From Bacteroides uniformis (GTDB taxonomy: Bacteria; Bacteroidota; Bacteroidia; Bacteroidales; Bacteroidaceae), in contig NZ_CP102263.1 in assembly GCF_025147485.1 (NCBI RefSeq), positions 1,625,501 through 1,689,500 on the forward strand: a stretch of 64,000 bases of DNA, read 5' to 3'. Numbering within the stretch: the first letter of the stretch is position 1; every line of letters begins with the position of its first letter. The notes beneath the pieces are model-generated. The model saw nothing but the letters and a program-made list of their open reading frames with translations, was not told where the DNA came from and did no database searches. Of this stretch, positions 44,678 through 55,749 are shown in pieces. The position numbers and the translations under genes were made by a program.

Positions 44678-45199
44678 ATGAGAAAGGAAGATAAAAGTAC
44701 GATTATTGAGCAGATTGCTGCTACAGTGAAGGAATACGGTCACTTCTATTTGGTGGATACCACTGCCATGAATGCTGCTACAACCAGCATGTTGAGAAGA
44801 GAATGTTTCAAGGCTGACATCAAATTGATGGTAGTTAAGAATACATTGCTTCACAAGGCATTGGAGAGCCTGGAAGAAGACTTTTCTCCGCTTTATGGTT
44901 CTCTGAAAGGTACAACTGCCGTAATGTTCAGCAACGTTGCTAACGCTCCGGCCAAGTTGATTAAAGATAAGGCTAAGAACGGTATTCCCGGACTGAAGGC
45001 TGCATATGCAGAAGAAAGCTTCTATGTTGGTGCTGACCAGTTGGATGCTCTCGTAAGTATCAAGAGTAAGAATGAAGTTATTGCCGATATCGTTGCATTG
45101 CTGCAGTCACCGGCCAAGAATGTTATTTCTGCTCTGCAATCAGGTGGTAACACCCTCCACGGAGTTCTCAAGACTCTTGGTGAACGTCCCGAAGCGTAA
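44678..45199 (+). CDS. rplJ: 50S ribosomal protein uL10
   Basis: A 173-residue stalk base protein that carries the L7/L12 dimers through its C-terminal helix. It begins MRKEDKSTIIEQIAATVKEY and includes VVKNTLLHKALE, the conserved rRNA-binding part. Preceded by a GGAG Shine-Dalgarno. Confidence 0.97.
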   Translation: MRKEDKSTIIEQIAATVKEYGHFYLVDTTAMNAATTSMLRRECFKADIKLMVVKNTLLHKALESLEEDFSPLYGSLKGTTAVMFSNVANAPAKLIKDKAKNGIPGLKAAYAEESFYVGADQLDALVSIKSKNEVIADIVALLQSPAKNVISALQSGGNTLHGVLKTLGERPEA

Positions 45200-45260
45200 A
45201 TTTCGGAAAAAGAATTATATCAATTTATTTAGTATTTAAACAATTAAAAATCATACAAAA

Positions 45261-45638
45261 ATGGCAGATTTGAAAGCTTTTGCAGAACAATTAGTTAACT
45301 TGACAGTAAAAGAAGTTAATGAACTTGCAACAATCCTGAAAGAAGAATATGGTATTGAACCTGCTGCTGCAGCTGTAGCTGTTGCTGCTGGTCCTGCAGC
45401 CGGTGGTGCTGCTGCCGCAGAAGAAAAGACTTCTTTCGACGTAGTATTGAAGAGCGCTGGCTCAGCTAAACTTCAGGTAGTTAAAGCCGTTAAGGAAGCT
45501 TGCGGTCTTGGCTTGAAGGAAGCTAAGGACATGGTAGACGGTGCTCCTAGCGTAGTAAAAGAAGGTTTGGCTAAGGACGAAGCAGAATCATTGAAGAAAA
45601 CATTGGAAGAAGCTGGAGCTGAAGTTGAACTTAAATAA
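45261..45638 (+). CDS. rplL: 50S ribosomal protein bL12
   Basis: A 125-residue stalk protein that recruits translation factors. N-terminal dimer domain (1-35), an Ala/Gly-rich hinge (about 36-55), and the C-terminal domain with [15 protein letters not shown]. Followed by a strong hairpin before rpoB. Confidence 0.98.
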   Translation: MADLKAFAEQLVNLTVKEVNELATILKEEYGIEPAAAAVAVAAGPAAGGAAAAEEKTSFDVVLKSAGSAKLQVVKAVKEACGLGLKEAKDMVDGAPSVVKEGLAKDEAESLKKTLEEAGAEVELK

Positions 45639-45663
45639 CATTAGCCTGTAAATCAGGTAATTC

Positions 45664-45703
45664 GGTTAGGAACCCTTCGTGAAAAGGGTTCTTAACCTTT
45701 TTG
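45664..45703 (+). terminator. Attenuator between rplL and rpoB
   Basis: GGTTAGGAACCCTT (45664-45677) pairs with AAGGGTTCTTAACC (45684-45697), 13 of 14 plus a G-U, loop of six, then a T-run. As in other bacteria it probably lets only part of transcription reach rpoBC. Confidence 0.88.
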
Positions 45704-45743
45704 TGTATATATTTAAAATTAAGTTCTACAAATCCATTAACAG

Positions 45744-48700
45744 ATGTCTTCAAATACTGTAAATCAAAGAGTTAATTTTGCTTCGACTAAGAATCCGCTT
45801 GAATATCCGGATTTTCTGGAAGTACAATTGAAGTCATTCAAAGACTTTCTACAACTGGACACCCCACCCGAGAAACGTAAGAACGAGGGACTGTATAAAG
45901 TATTTGCTGAAAACTTCCCCATTGCCGATACAAGAAATAATTTTGTTCTTGAGTTTTTGGACTACTATATTGATCCGCCGCGCTATACCATTGATGAATG
46001 TATAGAGCGAGGGCTTACATATAGCGTGCCTTTGAAGGCAAAATTGAAATTATATTGTACCGACCCCGACCACGAAGATTTTGACACGGTCATTCAGGAC
46101 GTGTTCCTCGGTCCTATTCCTTACATGACGGATAAGGCAACATTCGTCATCAACGGTGCGGAACGTGTGGTTGTATCCCAGCTTCACCGTTCACCGGGCG
46201 TATTCTTCGGACAGAGCGTACATGCCAACGGTACCAAGTTGTACTCAGCCCGTATCATCCCGTTCAAGGGTTCGTGGATTGAGTTTGCCACCGACATCAA
46301 CAACGTCATGTATGCGTACATTGACCGTAAGAAGAAATTGCCGGTTACCACTTTGCTGAGAGCCATCGGATTTGAGAATGACAAGGACATTCTCGAGATT
46401 TTTAATTTGGCGGAAGACGTGAAGGTGAACAAGACGAACCTCAAGAAGATGGTGGGACGTAAGTTGGCCGCACGTGTGTTGAAAACATGGATTGAGGATT
46501 TTGTAGACGAAGATACCGGTGAAGTTGTTTCCATCGAGCGTAACGAAGTCGTTATTGACCGTGAAACTGTAATCGAGCCGGAACATGTTGACATTATATT
46601 AGAGTCGGGCGTTCAGAATATCCTCGTACACAAGGAAGAACCGAACCAGTCTGACTATTCTATCATATATAATACTCTGCAGAAGGATCCGAGTAACTCG
46701 GAAAAAGAAGCTGTACTCTACATCTACCGCCAGTTGCGTAATGCAGACCCTGCCGATGATGCCAGTGCACGCGAGGTTATCAATAACCTGTTCTTCTCAG
46801 AGAAGAGATATGACCTGGGTGATGTAGGCCGTTATCGTATCAACAGAAAGTTGAACTTGACGACCGATATGGACGTGCGTGTCCTTACCAAGGAAGATAT
46901 TATCGAAATTATCAAATATCTCATCGAGTTGATTAACTCGAAAGCGGATGTGGACGATATCGACCACTTGAGCAACCGTCGTGTGCGTACAGTGGGCGAA
47001 CAGTTGTCCAATCAGTTTGCCATCGGTCTGGCACGTATGTCGCGTACTATCCGCGAGCGTATGAACGTCCGTGACAATGAAGTCTTTACTCCGATTGACC
47101 TGATTAACGCCAAGACAATCTCTTCCGTTATCAATTCATTCTTTGGAACGAATGCTTTGTCACAGTTCATGGACCAGACCAACCCGCTGGCCGAGATTAC
47201 TCACAAACGCCGTATGTCTGCCCTGGGTCCCGGCGGTCTGTCACGCGAGCGTGCAGGCTTCGAGGTTCGTGACGTACACTATACTCACTACGGACGTCTT
47301 TGTCCTATCGAGACTCCTGAAGGTCCGAACATCGGTTTGATTTCTTCACTCTGTGTGTTCGCGAAAATCAACGAGCTTGGCTTCATTGAAACTCCGTACC
47401 GCAAGGTGGCAGAGGGTAAGGTTGATCTTTCTGACGAAGGTTTGGTTTACCTCACCGCAGAAGAAGAGGAAGCCAAGATTATTGCTCAGGGTAATGCTCC
47501 TTTGAACGATGACGGTACTTTTGTACGTGATAAAGTAAAATCCCGTCAGGATGCCGACTATCCGGTGGTTCCTCCTTCCGAGGTGGAATTGATGGACGTA
47601 TCTCCCCAGCAGATTGCTTCTATTGCGGCTTCTTTGATTCCGTTCTTGGAGCATGATGACGCCAACCGTGCATTGATGGGATCAAACATGATGCGCCAGG
47701 CTGTTCCTTTATTGAAGAGCGAAGCTCCGATTGTAGGTACCGGTATCGAACGCCAGCTGGCACGCGATTCTCGTACGCAGATTACTGCCGAGGGTGACGG
47801 TGTGGTTGAATTCGTGGATGCAACGACTATCCGTATTCTGTACGACCGTACGGAGGAGGAAGAGTTCGTAAGCTTCGAGCCTGCATTGAAAGAATATAAT
47901 ATCCCGAAGTGGCGCCGTACCAACCAGAATATGACGATTGACCTCCGTCCGATTTGCGAGAAGGGTCAGCGCGTGACTGCAGGTCAAATCCTGACGGAAG
48001 GTTATTCAACCGAAGACGGAGAACTTGCACTGGGTAAGAACCTGCTGGTTGCTTACATGCCGTGGAAGGGCTATAACTATGAGGATGCTATCGTACTGAA
48101 TGAACGTGTGGTTCGTGAGGACCTTTTGACCTCTGTACACGTAGAAGAATATTCTTTGGAAGTTCGCGAAACGAAGCGTGGTATGGAAGAGTTGACCTCT
48201 GACATTCCTAACGTAAGTGAGGAAGCGACTAAAGACCTTGACGAAAACGGTATTGTTCGTGTGGGTGCCCGCATCGAACCGGGTGATATCCTTATCGGTA
48301 AGATTACTCCGAAGGGTGAATCGGATCCTTCTCCGGAAGAGAAACTGCTCCGTGCCATCTTCGGTGACAAGGCCGGTGATGTGAAGGATGCTTCTTTGAA
48401 AGCCTCTCCTTCTTTGAAGGGTGTTGTTATCGGTAAGCGTCTGTTCTCCCGTGTTGTCAAGACCCGCAGCTCCAAGCTGGCCGACAAGGCTCTGTTACCG
48501 AAGATTGACGATGAGTTCGACGCTAAGATTGGTGACCTCAAGAAAGTGTTGATAAACAAGCTGTTGAAGCTTACAGAAAATTATACATCGGAAGGTGTGA
48601 AGGATTACATGGGTGCCGACATTATTTCCAAAGGCGCCAGATTCTCTGCTTCCGACTTCAGCGATTTGGACTTCACCGCTGTTCAGTTGAGCAACTGGAC

Positions 48701-49556
48701 GAAGGATGAACATACCAACGGACTGATTCGTGCATTGGTGATGAACTTCATCAAGAAGTACAAGGAACTCGATGCCGAGCTGAAACGCAAGAAGTTCGCC
48801 ATCACTATCGGTGACGAGTTGCCCGCAGGTATCATTCAGATGGCCAAGGTATACATTGCCAAGAAACGTAAGATTGGTGTCGGTGACAAGATGGCCGGTC
48901 GTCACGGTAACAAGGGTATTGTTTCCCGTGTGGTACGCCAGGAAGACATGCCGTTCCTTGCTGACGGTACTCCGGTAGACATCGTGCTGAATCCGTTGGG
49001 TGTGCCTTCACGTATGAACATCGGTCAGATATTCGAGGCCGTTCTCGGGCGTGCCGGAAAAAACCTGGGCGTGAAGTTTGCCACTCCTATCTTTGACGGT
49101 GCATCTTTGGACGATTTGAACGAATGGACCGATAAGGCCGGCTTGCCTCGCTACGGCAAGACAACGCTGTATGATGGTGGTACCGGTGAAGCATTCGAGC
49201 AGCAGGCTACGGTAGGTGTGACTTACATGCTGAAGCTCGGTCACATGGTTGAAGACAAGATGCACGCACGTTCCATCGGTCCGTACTCACTCATTACGCA
49301 ACAGCCGTTGGGTGGTAAGGCACAGTTCGGTGGTCAGCGTTTTGGAGAAATGGAAGTTTGGGCACTCGAAGCGTTCGGTGCCGCACACATTCTGCAGGAA
49401 ATCCTGACTATCAAGTCTGATGACGTTGTAGGACGTTCCAAGGCTTATGAAGCAATCGTGAAGGGTGAACCGATGCCTGCTCCGGGTATCCCCGAGTCAC
49501 TGAACGTATTGCTGCACGAGTTGAGAGGTTTGGGCTTGAGCATCAACTTAGAATAA
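45744..49556 (+). CDS. rpoB: DNA-directed RNA polymerase beta subunit
   Basis: A 1270-residue catalytic subunit. All standard conserved regions are present. The rifampicin pocket reads [24 protein letters not shown], with the Asp, His and Ser that are mutated in resistant strains all in wild-type form. The C-terminal part has [20 protein letters not shown]. It follows the rplL attenuator and precedes rpoC. Confidence 0.99.
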   Translation: MSSNTVNQRVNFASTKNPLEYPDFLEVQLKSFKDFLQLDTPPEKRKNEGLYKVFAENFPIADTRNNFVLEFLDYYIDPPRYTIDECIERGLTYSVPLKAKLKLYCTDPDHEDFDTVIQDVFLGPIPYMTDKATFVINGAERVVVSQLHRSPGVFFGQSVHANGTKLYSARIIPFKGSWIEFATDINNVMYAYIDRKKKLPVTTLLRAIGFENDKDILEIFNLAEDVKVNKTNLKKMVGRKLAARVLKTWIEDFVDEDTGEVVSIERNEVVIDRETVIEPEHVDIILESGVQNILVHKEEPNQSDYSIIYNTLQKDPSNSEKEAVLYIYRQLRNADPADDASAREVINNLFFSEKRYDLGDVGRYRINRKLNLTTDMDVRVLTKEDIIEIIKYLIELINSKADVDDIDHLSNRRVRTVGEQLSNQFAIGLARMSRTIRERMNVRDNEVFTPIDLINAKTISSVINSFFGTNALSQFMDQTNPLAEITHKRRMSALGPGGLSRERAGFEVRDVHYTHYGRLCPIETPEGPNIGLISSLCVFAKINELGFIETPYRKVAEGKVDLSDEGLVYLTAEEEEAKIIAQGNAPLNDDGTFVRDKVKSRQDADYPVVPPSEVELMDVSPQQIASIAASLIPFLEHDDANRALMGSNMMRQAVPLLKSEAPIVGTGIERQLARDSRTQITAEGDGVVEFVDATTIRILYDRTEEEEFVSFEPALKEYNIPKWRRTNQNMTIDLRPICEKGQRVTAGQILTEGYSTEDGELALGKNLLVAYMPWKGYNYEDAIVLNERVVREDLLTSVHVEEYSLEVRETKRGMEELTSDIPNVSEEATKDLDENGIVRVGARIEPGDILIGKITPKGESDPSPEEKLLRAIFGDKAGDVKDASLKASPSLKGVVIGKRLFSRVVKTRSSKLADKALLPKIDDEFDAKIGDLKKVLINKLLKLTENYTSEGVKDYMGADIISKGARFSASDFSDLDFTAVQLSNWTKDEHTNGLIRALVMNFIKKYKELDAELKRKKFAITIGDELPAGIIQMAKVYIAKKRKIGVGDKMAGRHGNKGIVSRVVRQEDMPFLADGTPVDIVLNPLGVPSRMNIGQIFEAVLGRAGKNLGVKFATPIFDGASLDDLNEWTDKAGLPRYGKTTLYDGGTGEAFEQQATVGVTYMLKLGHMVEDKMHARSIGPYSLITQQPLGGKAQFGGQRFGEMEVWALEAFGAAHILQEILTIKSDDVVGRSKAYEAIVKGEPMPAPGIPESLNVLLHELRGLGLSINLE

Positions 49557-49561
49557 TGGAT

Positions 49562-49654
49562 AATTGATAATTGAGAGTGGATAATGCAAGTTACCATTCT
49601 CAATTATCGGTTTTCAGTTTTTCAATTTCAATTTTCCATTGTCAATTATCAATT
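49562..49654. repeat. Inverted repeats in the rpoB-rpoC spacer
   Basis: GATAATTGAGAGTGG (49566-49580) pairs with 49594-49608 at 14 of 15, and AATTGATAATTGA (49562-49574) pairs perfectly with 49642-49654, so two stems compete for the same left arm. CCATTCTCAATT (49594-49605) also occurs in GH95. The element fills the 108-base spacer. Confidence 0.7.
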
Positions 49655-49664
49655 AAATAAATTT

Positions 49665-52600
49665 ATGGCTTTTAGAAAAGATAACAAGATAAAGAGTAAT
49701 TTCTCGAAAATCTCTATCGGTTTGGCTTCTCCTGAGGAAATCCTTGAGAATTCGAGTGGTGAAGTTTTAAAGCCTGAAACCATCAACTATCGTACGTATA
49801 AGCCCGAACGCGACGGATTGTTCTGCGAGCGCATCTTTGGTCCTATCAAGGATTACGAGTGCCATTGCGGTAAGTACAAGCGTATCCGTTACAAAGGCAT
49901 CGTCTGCGACCGTTGTGGTGTGGAAGTGACTGAAAAGAAAGTGCGCCGTGAGCGTATGGGACACATCCAGCTCGTTGTGCCCGTGGCTCACATCTGGTAC
50001 TTCCGTTCACTTCCCAACAAAATCGGTTACTTGTTGGGCTTGCCCACCAAGAAGCTGGATGCCATTATCTATTACGAGCGTTATGTTGTCATTCAGCCGG
50101 GTGTACTGTCCGATGAAGTGGCACAGTATGACTTGCTTGAAGAAGGAGAATACCTGGACTTGCTGGAAAAGTTGCCGAAAGACAACCAGTTCCTCGAAGA
50201 TTCAGATCCCAATAAGTTCATTGCCAAGATGGGCGCGGAAGCTATCTACGATTTGCTGTCACGCCTCGACCTTGACTCTTTGTCTTACGAACTGCGTAAC
50301 CGTGCCGGAAGCGATGCTTCACAGCAACGCAAGACCGAAGCTCTGAAACGTCTTCAGGTAGTTGAGTCGTTCCGTGCATCACGCGGACGCAACAAGCCCG
50401 AGTGGATGATTGTACGCATTGTACCGGTTATTCCACCCGAACTTCGTCCGTTGGTCCCATTGGATGGCGGCCGTTTCGCAACTTCTGACTTGAATGACCT
50501 TTACCGTCGTGTCATCATCCGTAACAACCGTCTGAAGAGATTGATTGAAATCAAAGCTCCTGAAGTGATTTTGCGTAATGAAAAACGTATGTTGCAGGAA
50601 GCTGTCGACTCTCTGTTTGATAACTCCCGTAAATCGAGTGCAGTGAAGACCGACGCTAACCGTCCGTTGAAGTCACTTTCCGACAGTTTGAAGGGTAAGC
50701 AAGGACGTTTCCGTCAGAACTTGTTGGGTAAGCGTGTCGACTATTCCGCACGTTCTGTAATCGTTGTAGGTCCGGAGCTGAAGATGGGCGAATGCGGTAT
50801 CCCTAAACTGATGGCAGCCGAGCTTTACAAGCCGTTCATCATTCGTAAGCTCATTGAGCGTGGTATCGTGAAGACGGTAAAGAGCGCCAAGAAGATTGTA
50901 GACCGCAAGGAACCCGTTATCTGGGACATTTTGGAACACGTGATGAAGGGGCATCCGGTGCTGTTGAACCGTGCCCCGACACTTCACCGTCTGGGTATCC
51001 AGGCATTCCAGCCTAAAATGATTGAAGGTAAGGCAATCCAGCTGCACCCGTTGGCATGTACGGCGTTCAATGCCGACTTCGACGGTGACCAGATGGCCGT
51101 GCACTTGCCGTTGAGCAACGAAGCGATTCTGGAAGCACAGATGCTAATGCTCCAGTCACACAATATATTGAACCCTGCCAACGGTGCTCCTATCACTGTG
51201 CCTGCTCAGGATATGGTACTTGGTCTGTACTATATTACGAAGCTGCGCAAGGGTGCCAAGGGTGAAGGCCTGACATTCTACGGTCCTGAGGAAGCGCTGA
51301 TTGCCTACAATGAAGGTAAGTGCGACATCCATGCTCCGGTAAGCGTAATAGTGAAAGACGTTGACGAGAATGGTAACATTGTGGACAAGATGATGCACGA
51401 TACCTCCGTGGGCCGTGTCATTGTCAACGAAATTGTTCCGGCAGAAGCAGGATATATCAATACGATTATCTCCAAGAAGTCACTCCGAGACATCATCAGT
51501 CACGTAATCAAGGTGTGTGGTGTTGCCAAGGCAGCCGACTTCCTCGACGGAATCAAGAACCTCGGTTATTACATGGCCTTCAAGGGTGGTTTGTCGTTCA
51601 ACTTGGGCGATATCATTATCCCGGAAGAGAAGGAAGCATTAGTACAGAAAGGTTATGATGAAGTAGAGCAGGTAATCAATAACTATAACATGGGTTTCAT
51701 CACGAACAACGAGCGTTACAACCAGGTAATCGATATCTGGACGCACGTGAACTCTGAGTTGTCCAACATCCTGATGAAAACCATTTCAAGCGACGACCAG
51801 GGTTTCAACTCTGTATACATGATGCTGGATTCCGGTGCCCGTGGTTCTAAGGAACAGATTCGTCAGCTCTCCGGTATGCGTGGTTTGATGGCGAAGCCCC
51901 AGAAAGCAGGTGCCGAAGGCGGTCAGATTATCGAAAACCCGATTCTTTCTAACTTTAAGGAAGGTCTGTCCGTGTTGGAGTACTTTATCTCTACCCACGG
52001 TGCCCGTAAGGGTCTTGCCGATACCGCTTTGAAGACGGCCGATGCCGGATACCTGACCCGTCGTCTGGTTGACGTATCGCATGATGTGATTATTAATGAA
52101 GAAGACTGCGGCACGCTCCGCGGATTGGTTTGTACGGCACTGAAGAACAATGATGAAACCATTGCCACTCTGTATGAACGTATCCTGGGTCGTGTATCCG
52201 TACATGATATTGTTCATCCTACAACTGGCGAACTGATTGTGGCCGGCGGTGAGGAAATTACCGAGGACATTGCACAACGCATTGAAGACTCTCCAATCGA
52301 GAGCGTTGAAATCCGTTCTGTATTGACCTGCGAATCCAAGAAAGGTGTTTGTGCCAAGTGTTACGGACGTAACCTGGCTTCCAGCCGTATGGTTCAGAAG
52401 GGCGAGGCAGTCGGCGTAATCGCTGCACAGTCTATCGGTGAGCCGGGTACACAGTTGACACTGCGTACATTCCATGCCGGTGGTACGGCAGCCAATATTG
52501 CTGCCAACGCAAGCATCGTGGCCAAGAATCCTGCCCGTCTGGAATTCGAAGAACTCCGTACGGTAGACGTTATCGACGAAGCAGGCGAACCGGCAAAGGT

Positions 52601-53960
52601 AGTGGTAGGCCGTTTGGCCGAAGTGCGTTTCGTGGATGTCAACACAGGTATTGTGCTTTCCACTCATAATGTACCCTACGGTTCTACGCTCTATGCAGCC
52701 GATGGTGAAATGGTAGAGAAAGGCAAGATGATTGCCCGTTGGGACCCGTTCAACGCGGTTATCATTACCGAAGCTACCGGTAAGATTGAATTTGAAGGCG
52801 TTATTGAAAACGTGACTTATAAGGTAGAGTCTGATGAATCTACCGGTTTGCGCGAAATCATCATCATTGAGTCTAAGGATAAGACGAAGGTGCCTACCGC
52901 ACACATCATGACAGAAGACGGCGAACTGATCCGTACATACAACTTGCCAGTAGGTGGCCACGTAGTGGTTGAAGACGGTCAGAAGGTAAAGGCCGGTGAA
53001 GTTATCGTGAAGATTCCGCGTGCCGTAGGTAAAGCGGGTGATATCACGGGTGGTCTTCCCCGTGTCACTGAGTTGTTCGAGGCACGTAACCCGTCTAATC
53101 CCGCTGTGGTTTCAGAAATCGACGGTGAGGTTACCATGGGTAAGGTGAAACGCGGTAATCGCGAAATCATCGTTACTTCCAAGACCGGTGAAGTGAAGAA
53201 GTACCTCGTACCGTTGTCCAAGCAGATTCTGGTTCAGGAGAACGACTATGTACGTGCCGGTACTCCGTTGTCTGACGGTGCTATCACACCTGCGGACATC
53301 CTGGCTATCAAAGGTCCTACGGCCGTGCAGGAATATATTGTGAACGAGGTTCAGGACGTTTACCGTCTGCAGGGTGTGAAGATTAATGATAAGCACTTTG
53401 AAATCATCGTTCGTCAGATGATGCGCAAGGTGGAAATCGACGAGCCAGGTGATACCCGCTTCCTGGAACAGCAAGTTGTTGACAAGATGGAATTCATGGA
53501 AGAGAACGACCGTATCTGGGGAAAGAAGGTGGTAGTGGATGCTGGAGATTCCCAGAGTCTGCAGGCTGGCCAGATTGTGACGGCCCGCAAGCTGCGTGAC
53601 GAGAACTCCATGTTGAAACGCCGCGACTTGAAACCCGTGGAAGTGCGCGACGCTGTACCTGCGACTTCTACTCAGATTCTTCAAGGTATCACCCGTGCTG
53701 CATTGCAGACTTCAAGCTTCATGTCGGCTGCTTCCTTCCAGGAAACGACGAAGGTACTGAACGAGGCTGCCATCAACGGAAAGGTGGACCGTCTGGAAGG
53801 TATGAAGGAGAACGTAATTTGCGGTCACCTGATTCCTGCCGGTACCGGACAACGCGAGTTCGAGAAGATTATCGTTGGCTCCAAAGAAGAGTACGACCGT
53901 ATGCTTGCCAACAAGAAGACGGTACTTGATTATGCTGTAGACGAGAAAGTAGAGGGATAG
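49665..53960 (+). CDS. rpoC: DNA-directed RNA polymerase beta' subunit
   Basis: A 1431-residue catalytic subunit. Zinc site 1 is [20 protein letters not shown], the Mg-binding loop is NADFDGDQ, and zinc site 2 is in [14 protein letters not shown]. The bridge helix and trigger loop regions are intact. The open frame reaches 49584, but the ATG at 49665 (MAFRKDNKI) is the real start: the upstream codons come from the spacer repeat and are not conserved in the family. Confidence 0.99.
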   Translation: MAFRKDNKIKSNFSKISIGLASPEEILENSSGEVLKPETINYRTYKPERDGLFCERIFGPIKDYECHCGKYKRIRYKGIVCDRCGVEVTEKKVRRERMGHIQLVVPVAHIWYFRSLPNKIGYLLGLPTKKLDAIIYYERYVVIQPGVLSDEVAQYDLLEEGEYLDLLEKLPKDNQFLEDSDPNKFIAKMGAEAIYDLLSRLDLDSLSYELRNRAGSDASQQRKTEALKRLQVVESFRASRGRNKPEWMIVRIVPVIPPELRPLVPLDGGRFATSDLNDLYRRVIIRNNRLKRLIEIKAPEVILRNEKRMLQEAVDSLFDNSRKSSAVKTDANRPLKSLSDSLKGKQGRFRQNLLGKRVDYSARSVIVVGPELKMGECGIPKLMAAELYKPFIIRKLIERGIVKTVKSAKKIVDRKEPVIWDILEHVMKGHPVLLNRAPTLHRLGIQAFQPKMIEGKAIQLHPLACTAFNADFDGDQMAVHLPLSNEAILEAQMLMLQSHNILNPANGAPITVPAQDMVLGLYYITKLRKGAKGEGLTFYGPEEALIAYNEGKCDIHAPVSVIVKDVDENGNIVDKMMHDTSVGRVIVNEIVPAEAGYINTIISKKSLRDIISHVIKVCGVAKAADFLDGIKNLGYYMAFKGGLSFNLGDIIIPEEKEALVQKGYDEVEQVINNYNMGFITNNERYNQVIDIWTHVNSELSNILMKTISSDDQGFNSVYMMLDSGARGSKEQIRQLSGMRGLMAKPQKAGAEGGQIIENPILSNFKEGLSVLEYFISTHGARKGLADTALKTADAGYLTRRLVDVSHDVIINEEDCGTLRGLVCTALKNNDETIATLYERILGRVSVHDIVHPTTGELIVAGGEEITEDIAQRIEDSPIESVEIRSVLTCESKKGVCAKCYGRNLASSRMVQKGEAVGVIAAQSIGEPGTQLTLRTFHAGGTAANIAANASIVAKNPARLEFEELRTVDVIDEAGEPAKVVVGRLAEVRFVDVNTGIVLSTHNVPYGSTLYAADGEMVEKGKMIARWDPFNAVIITEATGKIEFEGVIENVTYKVESDESTGLREIIIIESKDKTKVPTAHIMTEDGELIRTYNLPVGGHVVVEDGQKVKAGEVIVKIPRAVGKAGDITGGLPRVTELFEARNPSNPAVVSEIDGEVTMGKVKRGNREIIVTSKTGEVKKYLVPLSKQILVQENDYVRAGTPLSDGAITPADILAIKGPTAVQEYIVNEVQDVYRLQGVKINDKHFEIIVRQMMRKVEIDEPGDTRFLEQQVVDKMEFMEENDRIWGKKVVVDAGDSQSLQAGQIVTARKLRDENSMLKRRDLKPVEVRDAVPATSTQILQGITRAALQTSSFMSAASFQETTKVLNEAAINGKVDRLEGMKENVICGHLIPAGTGQREFEKIIVGSKEEYDRMLANKKTVLDYAVDEKVEG

Positions 53961-53990
53961 CCTTACAACGTCAATATAATTCTATTAAAT

Positions 53991-54037
53991 AGAGAGGGAA
54001 TATCCTATAAGAAGGAGTATTCCCTCTCTGTTTTATC
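53991..54037 (+). terminator. Terminator after rpoC
   Basis: AGAGAGGGAATA (53991-54002) pairs perfectly with TATTCCCTCTCT (54018-54029); TCCT/AGGA inside can extend it; followed by GTTTTATCTTT. Confidence 0.92.
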
Positions 54038-54049
54038 TTTGCCTCTTCC

Positions 54050-54112
54050 TTCTGTACTGCAATGCTTCTGTATGTTTGTTACAGTGCTACTGCAAAACGG
54101 TTGCAGTGGCTT
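54050..54112. repeat. TGCAG-type repeat fragment
   Basis: ACTGCAAAACGGTTGCAGT and GTGCTACTGCAA motifs resemble the array at 14428-14575. It lies in the 268-base spacer between rpoC and the DUF3467 gene, which otherwise holds only a promoter element. Confidence 0.45.
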
Positions 54113-54181
54113 GCTCCTTTTTCAGAACGGATTATTATGTGTCTTTTTGAACTTAAATGTATATCATCCGAAAAAAAAGAG

Positions 54182-54189
54182 TACTTTTG
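54182..54189 (+). promoter_or_regulatory. -7 element of DUF3467 gene
   Basis: TACTTTTG, an exact TAnnTTTG match, 39 bases before the start. No TTTG at the right spacing. Confidence 0.55.
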
Positions 54190-54228
54190 GTCTATCTTTT
54201 AAGAACATTTTAAAAACAATTGTGCAAC

Positions 54229-54540
54229 ATGGAAAATCAAGAAAACAACAACGGTCAACTCCAGATAGAATTGAAGGAAGAAGTGGCGCAAGGTACATAT
54301 GCCAATTTGGCTATTATAACTCATTCCAGTTCGGAATTTATTCTCGACTTTATCCGCGTGATGCCTGGAATGCCAAAGGCTGGCGTGCAATCGCGCATAG
54401 TTTTGGCACCCGAACATGCCAAGCGTTTGCTGCGTGCACTCGAAGAGAATATTGGGAAATATGAACGCGCTTTCGGACTGATTCGCATGCCGGACGAACA
54501 AACATTTCCGCCTCTTCCCAACATCAAGGGTGAAGCGTAA
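54229..54540 (+). CDS. DUF3467 protein
   Basis: A 103-residue protein of the DUF3467 family (core: GTYANLAIITHSSSEFILDF and APEHAKRLLRALEENI). Function is unknown. In Bacteroidetes it is regularly found between rpoC and rpsL, as here. I used the ATG at 54229; a TTG at 54220 is less likely. Confidence 0.88.
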   Translation: MENQENNNGQLQIELKEEVAQGTYANLAIITHSSSEFILDFIRVMPGMPKAGVQSRIVLAPEHAKRLLRALEENIGKYERAFGLIRMPDEQTFPPLPNIKGEA

Positions 54541-54563
54541 AATCAAAAAAAAACTTGTAGTGC

Positions 54564-54594
54564 ATTGATTATTCAAAACTTATTAGTATCTTTG
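54564..54594 (+). promoter_or_regulatory. Promoter of rpsL-rpsG-fusA
   Basis: ATTG (54564-54567, 3/4 to TTTG), 19-base spacer and TATCTTTG (54587-54594). Transcript leader of about 57 bases before rpsL. Confidence 0.8.
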
Positions 54595-54657
54595 CAGCCC
54601 AAAAGTGTATAGTTTTGAATTAATATAAACAATAATATATAACTAAAAACAATTAAA

Positions 54658-55059
54658 ATGCCTACAATTCAGCAATTAGTAAGAAAAGGACGCGAAGTGC
54701 TGGTGGAGAAATCAAAGTCTCCAGCCTTGGACTCTTGTCCTCAAAGACGTGGCGTTTGCGTGAGAGTGTATACAACCACTCCGAAGAAGCCGAATTCAGC
54801 TATGCGTAAAGTAGCTCGTGTACGTTTGACCAATGGTAAAGAGGTGAACTCTTATATTCCGGGAGAAGGTCACAACTTGCAGGAACACTCTATCGTGTTG
54901 GTACGTGGTGGTCGTGTAAAAGACCTTCCGGGTGTGCGTTATCACATCGTACGTGGTACTTTGGATACTGCAGGTGTTGCAGGTCGTACACAAAGACGTT
55001 CCAAATACGGCGCAAAACGTCCGAAACCGGGTCAAGCAGCTCCTGCTAAGAAGAAATAA
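54658..55059 (+). CDS. rpsL: 30S ribosomal protein uS12
   Basis: A 133-residue decoding-centre protein. [13 protein letters not shown] and [12 protein letters not shown] are present, with the lysines that change in streptomycin-resistant mutants in wild-type form. It heads the str operon. The 155-base spacer to rpsG holds no gene. Confidence 0.98.
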   Translation: MPTIQQLVRKGREVLVEKSKSPALDSCPQRRGVCVRVYTTTPKKPNSAMRKVARVRLTNGKEVNSYIPGEGHNLQEHSIVLVRGGRVKDLPGVRYHIVRGTLDTAGVAGRTQRRSKYGAKRPKPGQAAPAKKK

Positions 55060-55214
55060 TCTGGTGGCCTGATTCCCAAAATAGGAAAATTTAAAGTAAT
55101 AACTTACGTTTTAGTTTGTTGGAAATGCTAAAGGTTGAGTAAATTCTCCGGAGGGAGAGTTGAAGAAGACAGAAGTAAACAACCAAGAACGAAAAACATT
55201 ATTCTTTCAGACAA

Positions 55215-55691
55215 ATGAGAAAAGCAAAACCAAAAAAACGCGTTATCCTTCCGGATCCCGTGTTCAATGATGTAAAAGTTTCCAAGTTCGTGAATCACTT
55301 GATGTACGATGGAAAGAAGAACACTTCTTATGAAATCTTCTATGCTGCGTTGGAAACAGTGAAGAACAAAATGCAGAACGAAGAGAAATCCGCTCTTGAA
55401 ATCTGGAAAAAAGCTCTGGATAATGTGACTCCTCAAGTGGAAGTTAAGTCTCGCCGTGTGGGTGGTGCTACTTTCCAGGTTCCTACAGAAATCCGTGCTG
55501 ACCGTAAGGAATCAATTTCCATGAAGAACTTGATTATCTTTGCACGTAAGCGTGGCGGTAAATCAATGGCTGATAAGCTGGCTGCCGAAATCATGGATGC
55601 TTTCAATGAACAGGGCGGTGCTTACAAACGTAAAGAAGATATGCATAGAATGGCAGAAGCTAACCGTGCATTTGCTCATTTCAGATTCTAA
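55215..55691 (+). CDS. rpsG: 30S ribosomal protein uS7
   Basis: A 158-residue 30S head assembly protein. It begins [17 protein letters not shown] and has the [17 protein letters not shown] loop of the family. Second in the str operon. Confidence 0.98.
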   Translation: MRKAKPKKRVILPDPVFNDVKVSKFVNHLMYDGKKNTSYEIFYAALETVKNKMQNEEKSALEIWKKALDNVTPQVEVKSRRVGGATFQVPTEIRADRKESISMKNLIIFARKRGGKSMADKLAAEIMDAFNEQGGAYKRKEDMHRMAEANRAFAHFRF

Positions 55692-55749
55692 TACTATAAG
55701 AGACTAACCAATTAGAAGATTAAAAAACTTAAAGTAAGGGAATTAGAAA

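Noticed and set aside
49584..49664. Upstream extension of rpoC
   Set aside because: The codons come from the spacer repeat; conserved RpoC starts at 49665.
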